Shown one piece after another: positions 1 through 9,634 of a stretch of 64,000 nt of DNA. Both the position numbers and the translations under genes were made by a program. The notes under the pieces are model-generated. The model had not been told where the DNA came from. It saw only the letters and a program-made list of their open reading frames with translations, and ran no database searches. Position 1 is the first letter of the stretch. Every line of letters begins with the position of its first letter. Location of the stretch: contig JABXII010000008.1 in NCBI GenBank assembly GCA_013373175.1, positions 62,001-126,000 of the forward strand, read 5' to 3'. Source of the DNA: Campylobacteraceae bacterium (GTDB taxonomy: Bacteria; Campylobacterota; Campylobacteria; Campylobacterales; Arcobacteraceae).

Positions 1-103
1 CAGGTTTTGTAAAGATTAATAGATTTATTATTAGAGGCTAAAATAGAGAATAAAAAAGTTAGGAAAAAAATGAACAATAAATTATATTTTATGTGTTGCA
101 AAA

Positions 104-565
104 ATGAAAATAATAACTTATAACAAAAACTATTCAAAACAAATACCAGAACTATTTACAAATACTATTCATAAAACATGCAATAAAGATTATACAAAAG
201 AGCAATTAAATGCTTGGGCAAATTTGCATATCAATTATGAAGTTTGGGAAAAAAGATTAAATAAAACAAAACCATATTTGACAATATGTGATAAAAAGTT
301 AGTTGGTTTTGCTGAGTTTTATGAGGATTATATTGATTGTTTTTATGTACACCATGAATATCAAGGTTGTGATGTAGGAAAAATGCTTTTAAATAATATT
401 TTTAAAATAGCAAAACAGAATGAACAAACTTTATTAAGAGTAGATGCAAGTATCACTGCAAAACCATTTTTTGAGAAGTTTGGTTTTATAGAAGTAAAAA
501 AGAATAAAGTTGAAAGAAATAATATAGAGTTAGTAAATTTTAGTATGGAAAAAAAGATACTATAA
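104..565 (+). CDS. GNAT family N-acetyltransferase
   Basis: ORF of 153 aa; GNAT-like core 'VHHEYQGCDVGKMLLNNIFKIAKQ'. Confidence 0.8.
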   Translation: MKIITYNKNYSKQIPELFTNTIHKTCNKDYTKEQLNAWANLHINYEVWEKRLNKTKPYLTICDKKLVGFAEFYEDYIDCFYVHHEYQGCDVGKMLLNNIFKIAKQNEQTLLRVDASITAKPFFEKFGFIEVKKNKVERNNIELVNFSMEKKIL

Positions 566-571
566 AATGTT

Positions 572-601
572 AGGATAATGAGTATTTATACTCATTATCC
601 T
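572..601. terminator. Bidirectional hairpin terminator between convergent genes
   Basis: AGGATAATGAGTA-TTTA-TACTCATTATCCT, perfect 13-bp stem. Confidence 0.75.
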
Positions 602-1131
602 TTGTAATCTTTTATTTTGAAGCTATTAAAAAGTATGTCTGTTGCATACATTCTTGCACCATGATTTAAGGCATCTAATATATCTTTATCACTCCAATTT
701 TGAAGCTTTAATTCACTTATCGTATTTTCACTTACTGCGTGAGGATTTTTAACTGAATCAATTACAAACTTTAAAAGAGTATTTTCTTCTTTTTTTAATT
801 TTTCAGAATATATTTTATCTTTTAAATTATCTACTTCTTCTATCGTCCATTTTGCATTATTTACTAAAAGTGCAGTGTTGAAATCAATACAAAAGTTGCA
901 TTTTTCTTGATTTGATACACATACTCTTATACTTGCAAGTAGTGGCATTGATAATGTTTCATGAGTTGCATAATATTTGATAAATTCAAGTTGTTGCTTT
1001 AATAACTGGGGACTTGAACTAAAAAGCTTTGCGTTGTTTCCCACTTCTCCTCTTAGTTTCATTATCTCTTCATATATTTCTAATAACTCACCTGTGGCTT
1101 CGTCTTTTTCATATGTTTTAATTAGTGGCAT
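595..1131 (-). CDS. Carboxymuconolactone decarboxylase / AhpD-like protein
   Basis: CxxC motif in 'NQEKCNFCIDFNTALL', AhpD-like all-helical protein. Confidence 0.75.
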   Translation of the reverse strand: MPLIKTYEKDEATGELLEIYEEIMKLRGEVGNNAKLFSSSPQLLKQQLEFIKYYATHETLSMPLLASIRVCVSNQEKCNFCIDFNTALLVNNAKWTIEEVDNLKDKIYSEKLKKEENTLLKFVIDSVKNPHAVSENTISELKLQNWSDKDILDALNHGARMYATDILFNSFKIKDYKG

Positions 1132-1149
1132 TATAGCTCCTTTTATTAG

Positions 1150-1200
1150 TTGACTTGTAGGTCAAGTAAAATAATACAATAACTTGACCTGTAAGTCAAG
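1150..1200. promoter_or_regulatory. Paired TetR-type operators in divergent promoter
   Basis: TTGACTTGTAGGTCAA (1150-1165) and CTTGACCTGTAAGTCAAG (1183-1200), both palindromic and inverted relative to each other. Confidence 0.7.
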
Positions 1201-1222
1201 TATAAAATGATATAATTAAATT

Positions 1223-1801
1223 ATGGAAAAAAATACAAGAGATAATTTAATAAATTCAGCATTTGATGAAATATTTGAAAATGGCTATCAAGGTGCTTCT
1301 TTAACTGTTATATTAAAAAATGCAAAAGTACATAAAGGCTCAATGTATCATTTCTTTGCAAACAAAAAAGAGTTGGCTTTAGTATCAATAAAAGAGAAGA
1401 TATATGAGAGATTTGCTCAAAGATATAATACAATTTTAGAATTAGAATCAAACTATTTAGAAGCTTTTATCTCTAATATAAAAGATACTAGTCAAAGAGA
1501 TTTTAATAAAGGTTGTCCTATAGCAAATATAGTACAAGAGATGTCAAATCTTGATAGTGATTTTAAAGTTTTGATGAAAGATATTTATTTATCTTTTAGA
1601 AAAAATATAAAAGATATTTTGGATAAGGCAATAGAAAAAAAAGAGATGCAACCCTGTGATACATCAAACTTAGCACTTTATATAGCTTCAACTTTAGAAG
1701 GTGCTATACTTTCAGCAAAAGCAACAGGAAATGTTCAAGACTATACAGCTGTAATAGATATACTTTCTTCTTATATTTTATCTTTTCGTTTAAAATTGTG
1801 A
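1223..1801 (+). CDS. TetR/AcrR family transcriptional regulator
   Basis: N-terminal TetR HTH 'NLINSAFDEIFENGYQGASLTVILKNAKVHKGSMYHFFANKKEL'. Confidence 0.9.
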   Translation: MEKNTRDNLINSAFDEIFENGYQGASLTVILKNAKVHKGSMYHFFANKKELALVSIKEKIYERFAQRYNTILELESNYLEAFISNIKDTSQRDFNKGCPIANIVQEMSNLDSDFKVLMKDIYLSFRKNIKDILDKAIEKKEMQPCDTSNLALYIASTLEGAILSAKATGNVQDYTAVIDILSSYILSFRLKL

Positions 1802-1844
1802 GAGGGCTTACTCCTATCACAATTTTAAAGATTGTATTTGAAAT

Positions 1845-4169
1845 TTAAAAACTTTCCCAATCATCGTTATCATTATTTGCTTTGATAACTCCTTCTTTTG
1901 TTTTATGTTGTGACTTTTCTTTAATCTCTTCTTTTATTGAGGTATTATCTTTTTCTTTTTTTTCACTTTTTTTTGCGACAACAGAGTCCTTTCCTTTAAA
2001 CTCTTTATTATTTGCATCACTTACAATATATTTAGCTATTTGGTCTGTTAAACTTGCAATATCTTGGGTTTCAGATGCAATCATTGCATTCTCTTGTGTT
2101 TGTTGATCCAATTGATTTACTGCAACATTAATTTGTTCTATTCCTGAAAGTTGTTCTTTTGAAGCACTTTCAACATCAGAGATTAGGTTTGTTGATTCTT
2201 GGATATCTTCATTTAATACTTTATATCCTTTTATCATTTCACCTGCAATATCTTTTCCATCATTTGCTTTATTTGTGGCATTTTCTACTAATGATTTTAT
2301 CTCACTTGCAGCTTCTGCACTTCTTGAAGCTAAGTTTCTTACTTCTCCTGCAACGACTGCAAAACCTTTTCCTGCTTCACCAGCAGTTGCTGCTTCTACT
2401 GCTGCATTAAGAGACAGAATATTTGTTTGGAAGGCTATTTGGTCTATTACCGTTATTGCTTCACTTATTGCAGTAACTTGCATATTGATATCTTCCATAG
2501 CTACTGTTGTATCATTTGCTAGTTTTTCACCTTTGTTTGCTGATTCAGTTACACCTGCTGAAAGTCGAGACATTTTTGCTATATTTTCGGTATTACTTCT
2601 AATATTACTTGTTATCTCTTCTAAGGCTGCTGCTGTTTCTTCAAGTGAACTTGCTGCTTCATTAGAGCTTTCATTTAATTTATCTACATTATTCAATAAG
2701 CTATTTGAACTCTTTTCTAGTGTTAAACCATTTGATTTATTTTCCACTAACATTTCAGTTATTGAATCACCTAAGCTATTTACTCCTGAAGCTAATTTTA
2801 AAAGATGTTCTTTTAACCCTTTTGTGGATATTTTGTTTAAATAATTATATGAAGAATACTCTTCTACAATATCTAGCACATTATTAATATTATTTTCTAA
2901 AGTATCTGCCATTTTATTTAATACATCTTTTAATTGCATTAATGCAGGGTTTGATACATTTATATCCAATCTTTGTATTAAATCACCTTGTTCAAACTCT
3001 CCTAATACTGTAATAGTTTCATCAATTAATTTTCTATCTTCTTCTATACCTTTTTTTGTCTTTTCTATATTCATATTTATTATTTTTGTCATATTCCCAA
3101 ATTCATCATTTGAATCAATATTTATTAATTCTACTTCTGGTATCTCTCTATTTAAGTATTTAAAGAAGTTTATTAATCCTGTTTGGAAAGTATCTATTAA
3201 ATTAGATATATTTCTAGGTAAGGCTACTGCTAAGAAGATTGCTAGAGCCAAGATTACAATAGATATTGTAATAATTAGAGACTTTATATTTGAGTTTAAT
3301 TGCTTAACTGCTGGTCCAATTAAATCTTGTTCTTCTTTAATTGATAGTTTTACTTCTTCACTTAAATCTGCAATAATAGGTCCAATTACATCAAGTTTTT
3401 TTTCAACTAACTCTCTTCTTTTAAGCGTATCATCATATATCAAAGTAACTGCTTTTGTATATTTTTCTATTAAATCAATTGCTTCATTAAGTTGAGTTGT
3501 TCTTCTACTATTTTGAACAGTCTTTTTTATTGTAGTTATATTTTTAGATAAAATGCCAAATTCATCTTCAACTTTATTGTAGTTATCTTTAGATTCAGTT
3601 TGCAAAAACTTCATTGTATAAAGTCGTGCTAATAGTAGATTTTTAATTGCTGTACCAGTAAGATATGAAGCTTCATGGTTTTTCTCATCTTTTGTAGCTT
3701 TAAAAACAGAAGACAAGATATTTTCAATTTTTTTACCATTTACATTTAATATAGTATTTAATATTTTATCTTTGTCTTTTGTATATTTTACTATTTCATA
3801 AAAGCTATTTTTGTACTCAACCAAATCATTATCAATTTTTAATATATTTGGAGCTCTAGTTGGATTTTGAATCTCTTTTTTGGCTATATCAAGAAATTTC
3901 TTTGTTTTTTTGTAAGAATCTTCAAAGCTATCTATACTTTTTTGTGTAGGTGCGCTTAAATATTTAATAACACTAATTCTTGCCTCTAACATATTTGCCT
4001 GAATACGTGAAGCTAGAACAGTATCTTTTGCCATTTCTCTGTATGAATTAAATCCATCACCTGCTTTATTAGTTGAATAAATACTATAACCTGCTAAACA
4101 GATGATTAGACCAACAATTAAAATAAATGAATAGATTAGTTTCATTTTTATTGTCATATTTTTAAACAT
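1845..4169 (-). CDS. Methyl-accepting chemotaxis protein with HBM-like sensor domain and C-terminal DWESF pentapeptide
   Basis: Two TM segments, long helical periplasmic region, signalling hairpin '[48 protein letters not shown]'. Confidence 0.93.
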   Translation of the reverse strand: MFKNMTIKMKLIYSFILIVGLIICLAGYSIYSTNKAGDGFNSYREMAKDTVLASRIQANMLEARISVIKYLSAPTQKSIDSFEDSYKKTKKFLDIAKKEIQNPTRAPNILKIDNDLVEYKNSFYEIVKYTKDKDKILNTILNVNGKKIENILSSVFKATKDEKNHEASYLTGTAIKNLLLARLYTMKFLQTESKDNYNKVEDEFGILSKNITTIKKTVQNSRRTTQLNEAIDLIEKYTKAVTLIYDDTLKRRELVEKKLDVIGPIIADLSEEVKLSIKEEQDLIGPAVKQLNSNIKSLIITISIVILALAIFLAVALPRNISNLIDTFQTGLINFFKYLNREIPEVELINIDSNDEFGNMTKIINMNIEKTKKGIEEDRKLIDETITVLGEFEQGDLIQRLDINVSNPALMQLKDVLNKMADTLENNINNVLDIVEEYSSYNYLNKISTKGLKEHLLKLASGVNSLGDSITEMLVENKSNGLTLEKSSNSLLNNVDKLNESSNEAASSLEETAAALEEITSNIRSNTENIAKMSRLSAGVTESANKGEKLANDTTVAMEDINMQVTAISEAITVIDQIAFQTNILSLNAAVEAATAGEAGKGFAVVAGEVRNLASRSAEAASEIKSLVENATNKANDGKDIAGEMIKGYKVLNEDIQESTNLISDVESASKEQLSGIEQINVAVNQLDQQTQENAMIASETQDIASLTDQIAKYIVSDANNKEFKGKDSVVAKKSEKKEKDNTSIKEEIKEKSQHKTKEGVIKANNDNDDWESF

Positions 4170-4189
4170 GTTTTCCCTTTCTTTATCCT

Positions 4190-4879
4190 TTAGTTATCAA
4201 TACTGTTTAAGTGAATACAAAATTTTATTCCATAGACACTTTTACCTTTAAATTCAAATTTATTATCTATGATTTTTATTTCTCCTTTATAATATTCTTC
4301 AATAATTTTTTTTGATATAAGTAGCGTAATATCTAGGGGGATTTCTTCAATTGTGAGATTTGTACTTTTGATTGTAATGATAGTTTTGTCGTTGTTTGTC
4401 TTAGTAGTAATTACTATAAATTTAGTTTTTGCTTTATTTTTTATGACATTTATTATTGAGGTGAAAATATATAAAAATATTTGTGACAGTTCACCCTCAT
4501 AACCAACAAAATAATTACTGCTTAAATAATCAGTCTCAACGGATATATTATGTTTTTCATAAACATAATTGTGTGAAGATACTATATTTTGCAAAGTATT
4601 ATTAATATTAAATAGTTTAATTTCTTTTCTATCAGATAAAAAATTATCAAAAGAGGAAATAGTATTTAGCATTGATTTGATATCTTCATTTATTAAAACT
4701 AAAGTTTCATTGTACACATTTTCTGTTACTGAACCATATTCACTATTAACTAAAACCCCTGATGACATAGTATATATTTTATTTAATTGAGTTTTCCATT
4801 TATTTATTGCATGTGTCATTTCATCGGCTAATTGTAAAATTCTATAATCTTTTTTCGTAAATAAATCTTTTTTATTCAT
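4190..4879 (-). CDS. Degenerate (pseudo) sensor histidine kinase
   Basis: HQWRQPL-class DHp aligns as '[18 protein letters not shown]' (His to Asn); HATPase-like tail '[18 protein letters not shown]' without N-box, DxGxG or GTGLGL. Confidence 0.65.
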   Translation of the reverse strand: MNKKDLFTKKDYRILQLADEMTHAINKWKTQLNKIYTMSSGVLVNSEYGSVTENVYNETLVLINEDIKSMLNTISSFDNFLSDRKEIKLFNINNTLQNIVSSHNYVYEKHNISVETDYLSSNYFVGYEGELSQIFLYIFTSIINVIKNKAKTKFIVITTKTNNDKTIITIKSTNLTIEEIPLDITLLISKKIIEEYYKGEIKIIDNKFEFKGKSVYGIKFCIHLNSIDN

Positions 4880-4946
4880 ACATATCTTTTTAAATATTAT
4901 TTTATAATTGATAATGATTATAGCTTACAACTAGGCTTAATATCTA

Positions 4947-4960
4947 TATCCTATAGGATA
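4947..4960. promoter_or_regulatory. Palindromic operator copy 1 (TATCCTATAGGATA)
   Basis: Perfect 14-bp palindrome upstream of the pseudo-kinase/MCP operon. Confidence 0.6.
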
Positions 4961-5095
4961 AATTATTTAAATTATTATAAGTTATTATTTGTACTATTAA
5001 AAGATTAGAAATGTATAAGATATGTAAAAATAATTTTCACATAAAAAAATTTTATAATGTAAAATAATCTGCATATTATATTTTTTAATAGGTGA

Positions 5096-5113
5096 TTTAT
5101 CCTATAGGATAAA
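5096..5113. promoter_or_regulatory. Palindromic operator copy 2 (TTTATCCTATAGGATAAA)
   Basis: Perfect 18-bp palindrome in the same intergenic region. Confidence 0.65.
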
Positions 5114-5196
5114 CATAAAAAAAAGCTCTAAGTATATAATAGTAATATTGGTTTAGATATATCTGTAATCTAATTCTCTGCAGTTTAACAAAGTTT

Positions 5197-5207
5197 TATA
5201 GGATAAA
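5197..5207. promoter_or_regulatory. Operator half-site (TATAGGATAAA) overlapping the leader of the XRE gene
   Basis: Exact copy of the right half of the 18-bp palindrome, 7 nt upstream of the ATG at 5215. Confidence 0.5.
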
Positions 5208-5214
5208 TAGAATA

Positions 5215-5463
5215 ATGAATATTTTTACTAATTCAACCCAATCTGAGGTTGATATATTTCATCGAAAAATATCACGAAATATTAAGAGGAGAAGATTAGA
5301 GAGAAATTTAAAACAGATAGATGTTGCCTTGGAGATAGGCATTAATTCAGTAGCTTTTTATTCAAATTGTGAAAACTGCAAATACGGAAAACATTTTAAT
5401 TTAGGACATATTTATAAAATAGCAAAATTTTTTAATATTGAACCATATGAATTATTAAAATAA
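5215..5463 (+). CDS. XRE/Cro-CI family helix-turn-helix regulator
   Basis: 82 aa HTH_3 'RRRLERNLKQIDVALEIGINSVAFYSNCENCKYGKHFNLGHIYKIAKFFNI'. Confidence 0.85.
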   Translation: MNIFTNSTQSEVDIFHRKISRNIKRRRLERNLKQIDVALEIGINSVAFYSNCENCKYGKHFNLGHIYKIAKFFNIEPYELLK

Positions 5464-5511
5464 AATAATATTAAGTTAACTAAAAATATTACAATCTGTT
5501 ATTACTATTAA

Positions 5512-6024
5512 TCATTGTCCCATTGCAGATTTAGTTGCAAAAATTACAATTCCTATTGCAAATAATAAAACAATTAAAAAAGAAATAATTTTATAAAAGG
5601 TTAGGTTGATTTTTACATTTTCATTATTTTCAACTTCAATATCATTAAATTTCATACATAAATATAGTAAAATAAGACCTATTAAAGTACTTATGAATTC
5701 TATAGAAAATAGTGTTGTTGACATAGCTTCTGGACTAGTTGGAAAAATTTCAAATAAATCAAGAATATATACAAAAATATAAAGAAGTGCAAAAACAGCA
5801 CTTAAGACAATAGAGTATTTTTTCTTTTTAGCAATTAAAAATGCAACGGCAAAGCTTAACAGCCCCAATACAGTAAGAAAAACATTAAATAAAGTAAGAG
5901 TTGTTTCACTATAGTGAGAAAAATCTCTTGTTTCTATTGGACCACCTGGAACTAAAATCGTTAGCAAAACAGATAAAGTAACAAGTAAAAATGCAATAAT
6001 ATTATGAATATTTTTTGAAACCAT
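5512..6024 (-). CDS. Uncharacterised multi-TM membrane protein
   Basis: 170 aa ORF with about 5 hydrophobic segments. Confidence 0.6.
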   Translation of the reverse strand: MVSKNIHNIIAFLLVTLSVLLTILVPGGPIETRDFSHYSETTLTLFNVFLTVLGLLSFAVAFLIAKKKKYSIVLSAVFALLYIFVYILDLFEIFPTSPEAMSTTLFSIEFISTLIGLILLYLCMKFNDIEVENNENVKINLTFYKIISFLIVLLFAIGIVIFATKSAMGQ

Positions 6025-6201
6025 AAATAACCTTTATGTATAAAATAGTAATATTCATTTTACATAAAGAGATATTTTATGAAGGTTAAAATAGCTTTAT
6101 TTATCTAAAACAATAAGTAAATTTCAAAGATTATATTATATTTATCTTATTGCTTTTATCTTCTTTTGCTAATATAATAAAAATAAAAATGAAAGAGACA
6201 A

Positions 6202-6648
6202 ATGAAAGTAAAATATTTAGAAAAATTTTATGTATCAGGTATTACAACTAGAACAAATAATGAAACAGAATTAAATGACGAAAATCCTAAGATACCAGCA
6301 TTGTGGCAAAAATATGTAGATGAAAATATAGAAGGTAAAACTTTTAATAAAGCAAAATCTATGGCTATGTATGGAGTTTATAATAAGTATGAAAGTGATG
6401 TAAACTCTGATTATGATTATACTATTGCAGTAGAGGTTACAAAACCTAAAAATGCTATTACAATAGAAAAAGATAGATATTTAGTATTTACAAAAGAGGG
6501 TGAATTTCCAGATGTAGTAATTGAGACTTGGAAAGATGTATGGGATTATTTTGCCTCAGAGACTTGCGAGTATGAAAGAGCATATAACTATGATTTTGAA
6601 AAGTATGCAAAAGAGAATGAGATAGAAATTTATATCTCTATAAAATAA
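6202..6648 (+). CDS. GyrI-like / effector-binding domain protein
   Basis: Stand-alone GyrI-like fold: 'IPALWQKYVDENI', 'YGVYNKYESDVNSDYDYTIAVEV'. Confidence 0.7.
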   Translation: MKVKYLEKFYVSGITTRTNNETELNDENPKIPALWQKYVDENIEGKTFNKAKSMAMYGVYNKYESDVNSDYDYTIAVEVTKPKNAITIEKDRYLVFTKEGEFPDVVIETWKDVWDYFASETCEYERAYNYDFEKYAKENEIEIYISIK

Positions 6649-6658
6649 GGAAAATATA

Positions 6659-7375
6659 ATGCAACAAAAAAGTAAGAGTAGTTTTTTTATCTTAGGAATA
6701 TTTATATTTTTAGGTTTAAGTACTTTAGGGTATTTTTTTCAAAGTGCAGTTGTTACTTATAAGCAATACGATAGAAGTGTAAAAGTAAAAGGTTTATCCC
6801 AAAGAGAATACAAAGCAGATATTGTAATTTGGCCTATTTCATATACAGAAATTAATAATAACCTTGAAAAAATGTATGTTTCAATAGACAAGAACAATGA
6901 AAAAATTTATAATTTCTTAACTTCAAATGGTATAGATAAAAGTGAAATAAGCTTTTCTGCACCAATAATCACTGATAAAGTTGCACAACAATATGGAAAT
7001 GAAAAGATAAACTATAGATACAATGCATTTCAAACAATTACTGTGTATTCAAAAAATATTGATACTGTAAGAGATGTTAAAAAATCTATATCAAAACTTG
7101 GTAAACAAGGCATAGTATTTTCAAGTAATAACTACACAAATAGAACAGAATATATTTTTACAAAATTAAATGAAGTAAAACCTAAGATGATAGAAGAAGC
7201 TACAAAAAAGGCTAGGGAAGTTGCTCAAAAATTTGCAATAGATTCAAAAAGTAAATTAGGAAAAATAAAAAAAGCTTCTCAAGGTCAATTTTCAATCTCA
7301 CAAAGAGATAAAAATAACCCTCAAATTAAAAAAATTAGAGTTGTTTCAACTGTTGAGTATTACTTAACAGATTGA
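6659..7375 (+). CDS. SIMPL domain (DUF541) protein
   Basis: 'VKVKGLSQREYKADIVIWPISYTEINNNL', 'ATKKAREVAQKFAIDSKSKLGKI'. Confidence 0.8.
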   Translation: MQQKSKSSFFILGIFIFLGLSTLGYFFQSAVVTYKQYDRSVKVKGLSQREYKADIVIWPISYTEINNNLEKMYVSIDKNNEKIYNFLTSNGIDKSEISFSAPIITDKVAQQYGNEKINYRYNAFQTITVYSKNIDTVRDVKKSISKLGKQGIVFSSNNYTNRTEYIFTKLNEVKPKMIEEATKKAREVAQKFAIDSKSKLGKIKKASQGQFSISQRDKNNPQIKKIRVVSTVEYYLTD

Positions 7376-7386
7376 TAAGGCATTAA

Positions 7387-8079
7387 ATGAAAACTATAGG
7401 ACTACTTGGTGGAATGAGTTGGGAGAGTACAGCTTTATACTACAAACAAATCAATGAAGAAGTGAAAAAACAACTAGGTGGATTGCATAGTGCTAAAGTA
7501 GTCATTTATAGTGTAGATTTTGATGAAATAGAAAAACTTCAACACGAGGGAAAGTGGGATGAAACAGCAAATATTTTAAGCAAGGCTGCTAAAAATATTC
7601 AAAATGCAAGTGCTGATTTTATAGTTATTTGTACAAACACTATGCATAAAGTAGCTCCTATCATACAAGAAAATATTGATATTCCTATTTTACATATTGC
7701 AAATGCTACAGGAAAAAAACTACAAGAAAAAGGAATTAAAAAAGTAGGACTTTTAGGTACTGCTTTTACTATGGAACAAGATTTTTATAAAGATACTATT
7801 ACTAATAACTTTGGTATTGAAGTTATTATTCCTAGTAAAGAGGATATAAAAATAGTACATAGTATTATATATGAAGAATTGTGCTTAGGAATTATAAAAG
7901 AGTCATCAAAGAAAGAGTACTTACGAATAATAAACTCACTAGAAGATGAAGGTGCACAAGGTGTTATTTTAGGTTGTACTGAAATAGGGATGTTAGTATC
8001 TCAAGAGGATACTAAAACTAAACTATTTGATACAACATATATACATGCAATTGAGGCTGTAAAAAAAGCTCTTAATTAA
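7387..8079 (+). CDS. Aspartate/glutamate racemase family protein
   Basis: 'GLLGGMSWESTALYYKQIN', 'CTNTMHKV', 'GVILGCTEIGML'. Confidence 0.92.
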   Translation: MKTIGLLGGMSWESTALYYKQINEEVKKQLGGLHSAKVVIYSVDFDEIEKLQHEGKWDETANILSKAAKNIQNASADFIVICTNTMHKVAPIIQENIDIPILHIANATGKKLQEKGIKKVGLLGTAFTMEQDFYKDTITNNFGIEVIIPSKEDIKIVHSIIYEELCLGIIKESSKKEYLRIINSLEDEGAQGVILGCTEIGMLVSQEDTKTKLFDTTYIHAIEAVKKALN

Positions 8080-8084
8080 AAGGA

Positions 8085-8894
8085 TTGATTATGCCAAATA
8101 TGATTTATGGAACAGCATGGAAAAAAGAGAATACTGCTTCTTTAGTAGAAGAAGCACTTTTATGTGGTTTCAAAGCTATAGATACTGCTTGTCAACCAAA
8201 ACACTATAGAGAAGACTTAGTTGGTGTAGGATTAGAAAATGCCATAAAAAAAGGTATTGAAAGAAAAGATATTTTTATTCAAACAAAGTTTACTCCAATA
8301 GCAGGACAAGATAGAACAAATATGCCATATGAAGCTAGTGATGATATTTTAACTCAACTAGAAAAATCTTTTTATACCTCAAAACAAAATCTAAATGTAG
8401 ATTTTATAGACTCTTATCTTATTCATTCACCTTTTGCTCCATTAGAAGATTTAATTAAAGTATATAAAACTATGGAAGAGTTTGTAATCTCTGGTGAAGT
8501 TGGTCAAATAGGTATTTCCAACTGCTATGATTTAAACTTACTTGCATATCTTTATGATATAGCAAAGGTGAAACCAAAAGTTATACAAAATAGATTTTAT
8601 TCTGAGTCTGATTATGATAAAGAAATAAGAGAGTTTGCAAGACAAAAAGGTATTATGTATCAAGGTTTTTGGTCTCTTACTGCAAATCCACATTTACTAA
8701 AACTTGATGAGATACAAACATTAGCAAAAAACTATAAAAGAACAGTTCCTCAAATTTTTTATAAGTTCTTAAATCATATTGGAGTAACTCCTCTTAATGG
8801 AACTACTTCTAAAACTCATATGATAGAAGATTTAGATATAAAAAGTTTTTCTCTAGAAGAGGATGAAGTAAACTCAATACTTCGATATATATAA
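8085..8894 (+). CDS. Aldo/keto reductase
   Basis: 'FKAIDTACQPKHY', 'DFIDSYLIHSP', 'GISNCY'. Confidence 0.9.
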   Translation: MIMPNMIYGTAWKKENTASLVEEALLCGFKAIDTACQPKHYREDLVGVGLENAIKKGIERKDIFIQTKFTPIAGQDRTNMPYEASDDILTQLEKSFYTSKQNLNVDFIDSYLIHSPFAPLEDLIKVYKTMEEFVISGEVGQIGISNCYDLNLLAYLYDIAKVKPKVIQNRFYSESDYDKEIREFARQKGIMYQGFWSLTANPHLLKLDEIQTLAKNYKRTVPQIFYKFLNHIGVTPLNGTTSKTHMIEDLDIKSFSLEEDEVNSILRYI

Positions 8895-8904
8895 GTAAAG
8901 AAAG

Positions 8905-9525
8905 CTATGAAGAAATTATAATATTTTGGTTTTTTAAATCTTTTCTAATCCGACTTAAATGAGTAGGTGAAATACCTAAATATGAAGCTATATAATACTT
9001 AGGAATTCTTTTTATAATGTTTTCAAAGTCTTTATTAAATTTTATATATCTTTGTTTGGCATTATCAAGAACAAGGGAAGAACTTATATCATCCTTTTCT
9101 AATACCCAATGTTTTTCTAAATAAAAAATATGGAAAAATTTTAAATCATCATATTTTTCTAAGAGTTTTCTATATTTATCATGTTTAATATCTATAACTA
9201 TTGAATCTTCTATTGCTTGAACAATTGCATTTATAGGTTTTTTATATAATAGTGCAACCATTGGTCCATAAAATTTAGTTTCCCAAAAAAACTTTCTTGT
9301 ATATTCTTCTGCTTTTTCATTAAAAGAAAATGTTCTAAATAAACCTTTATATACATAAGAAAAGGCATCTACTTTATCATAAAGTTCAAAGGCATATTTA
9401 TTTTTTTTTATTTCTTTTATTGTGCATATACTTTTAAACTCTTCCCAGGTTTTTTCAGAAATTGGATAATAAGAATCTAAAGTTTTTTTAAGAGAGTTAA
9501 ATATTTGTTCTGTATTTGTATTCAT
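8905..9525 (-). CDS. Crp/Fnr family transcriptional regulator (copy 1)
   Basis: cNMP-binding fold plus C-terminal HTH 'YYIASYLGISPTHLSRIRKDL'. Confidence 0.88.
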   Translation of the reverse strand: MNTNTEQIFNSLKKTLDSYYPISEKTWEEFKSICTIKEIKKNKYAFELYDKVDAFSYVYKGLFRTFSFNEKAEEYTRKFFWETKFYGPMVALLYKKPINAIVQAIEDSIVIDIKHDKYRKLLEKYDDLKFFHIFYLEKHWVLEKDDISSSLVLDNAKQRYIKFNKDFENIIKRIPKYYIASYLGISPTHLSRIRKDLKNQNIIISS

Positions 9526-9564
9526 TAGGTATCTTTAATATTTTAAAAAGGATATTATAAATTC

Positions 9565-9593
9565 ATTAAAAAATCAACCTATGTAAATGACAA
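9565..9593. promoter_or_regulatory. Conserved intergenic block shared with 14275-14303
   Basis: ATTAAAAAATCAACCTATGTAAATGACAA, 1 mismatch to the second Crp/EamA cassette. Confidence 0.6.
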
Positions 9594-9634
9594 AATAATA
9601 TAATTTTGATAATCTGTATCAAAAAGGATATTTT

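Noticed and set aside
1882-2887. Plus-strand ORFs (1882..2106, 2159..2410, 2275..2844, 2705..2887) inside the MCP gene
   Set aside because: Antisense to a long, confident MCP coding sequence; products are low-complexity Leu/Phe/Ser-rich and lack supported start signals
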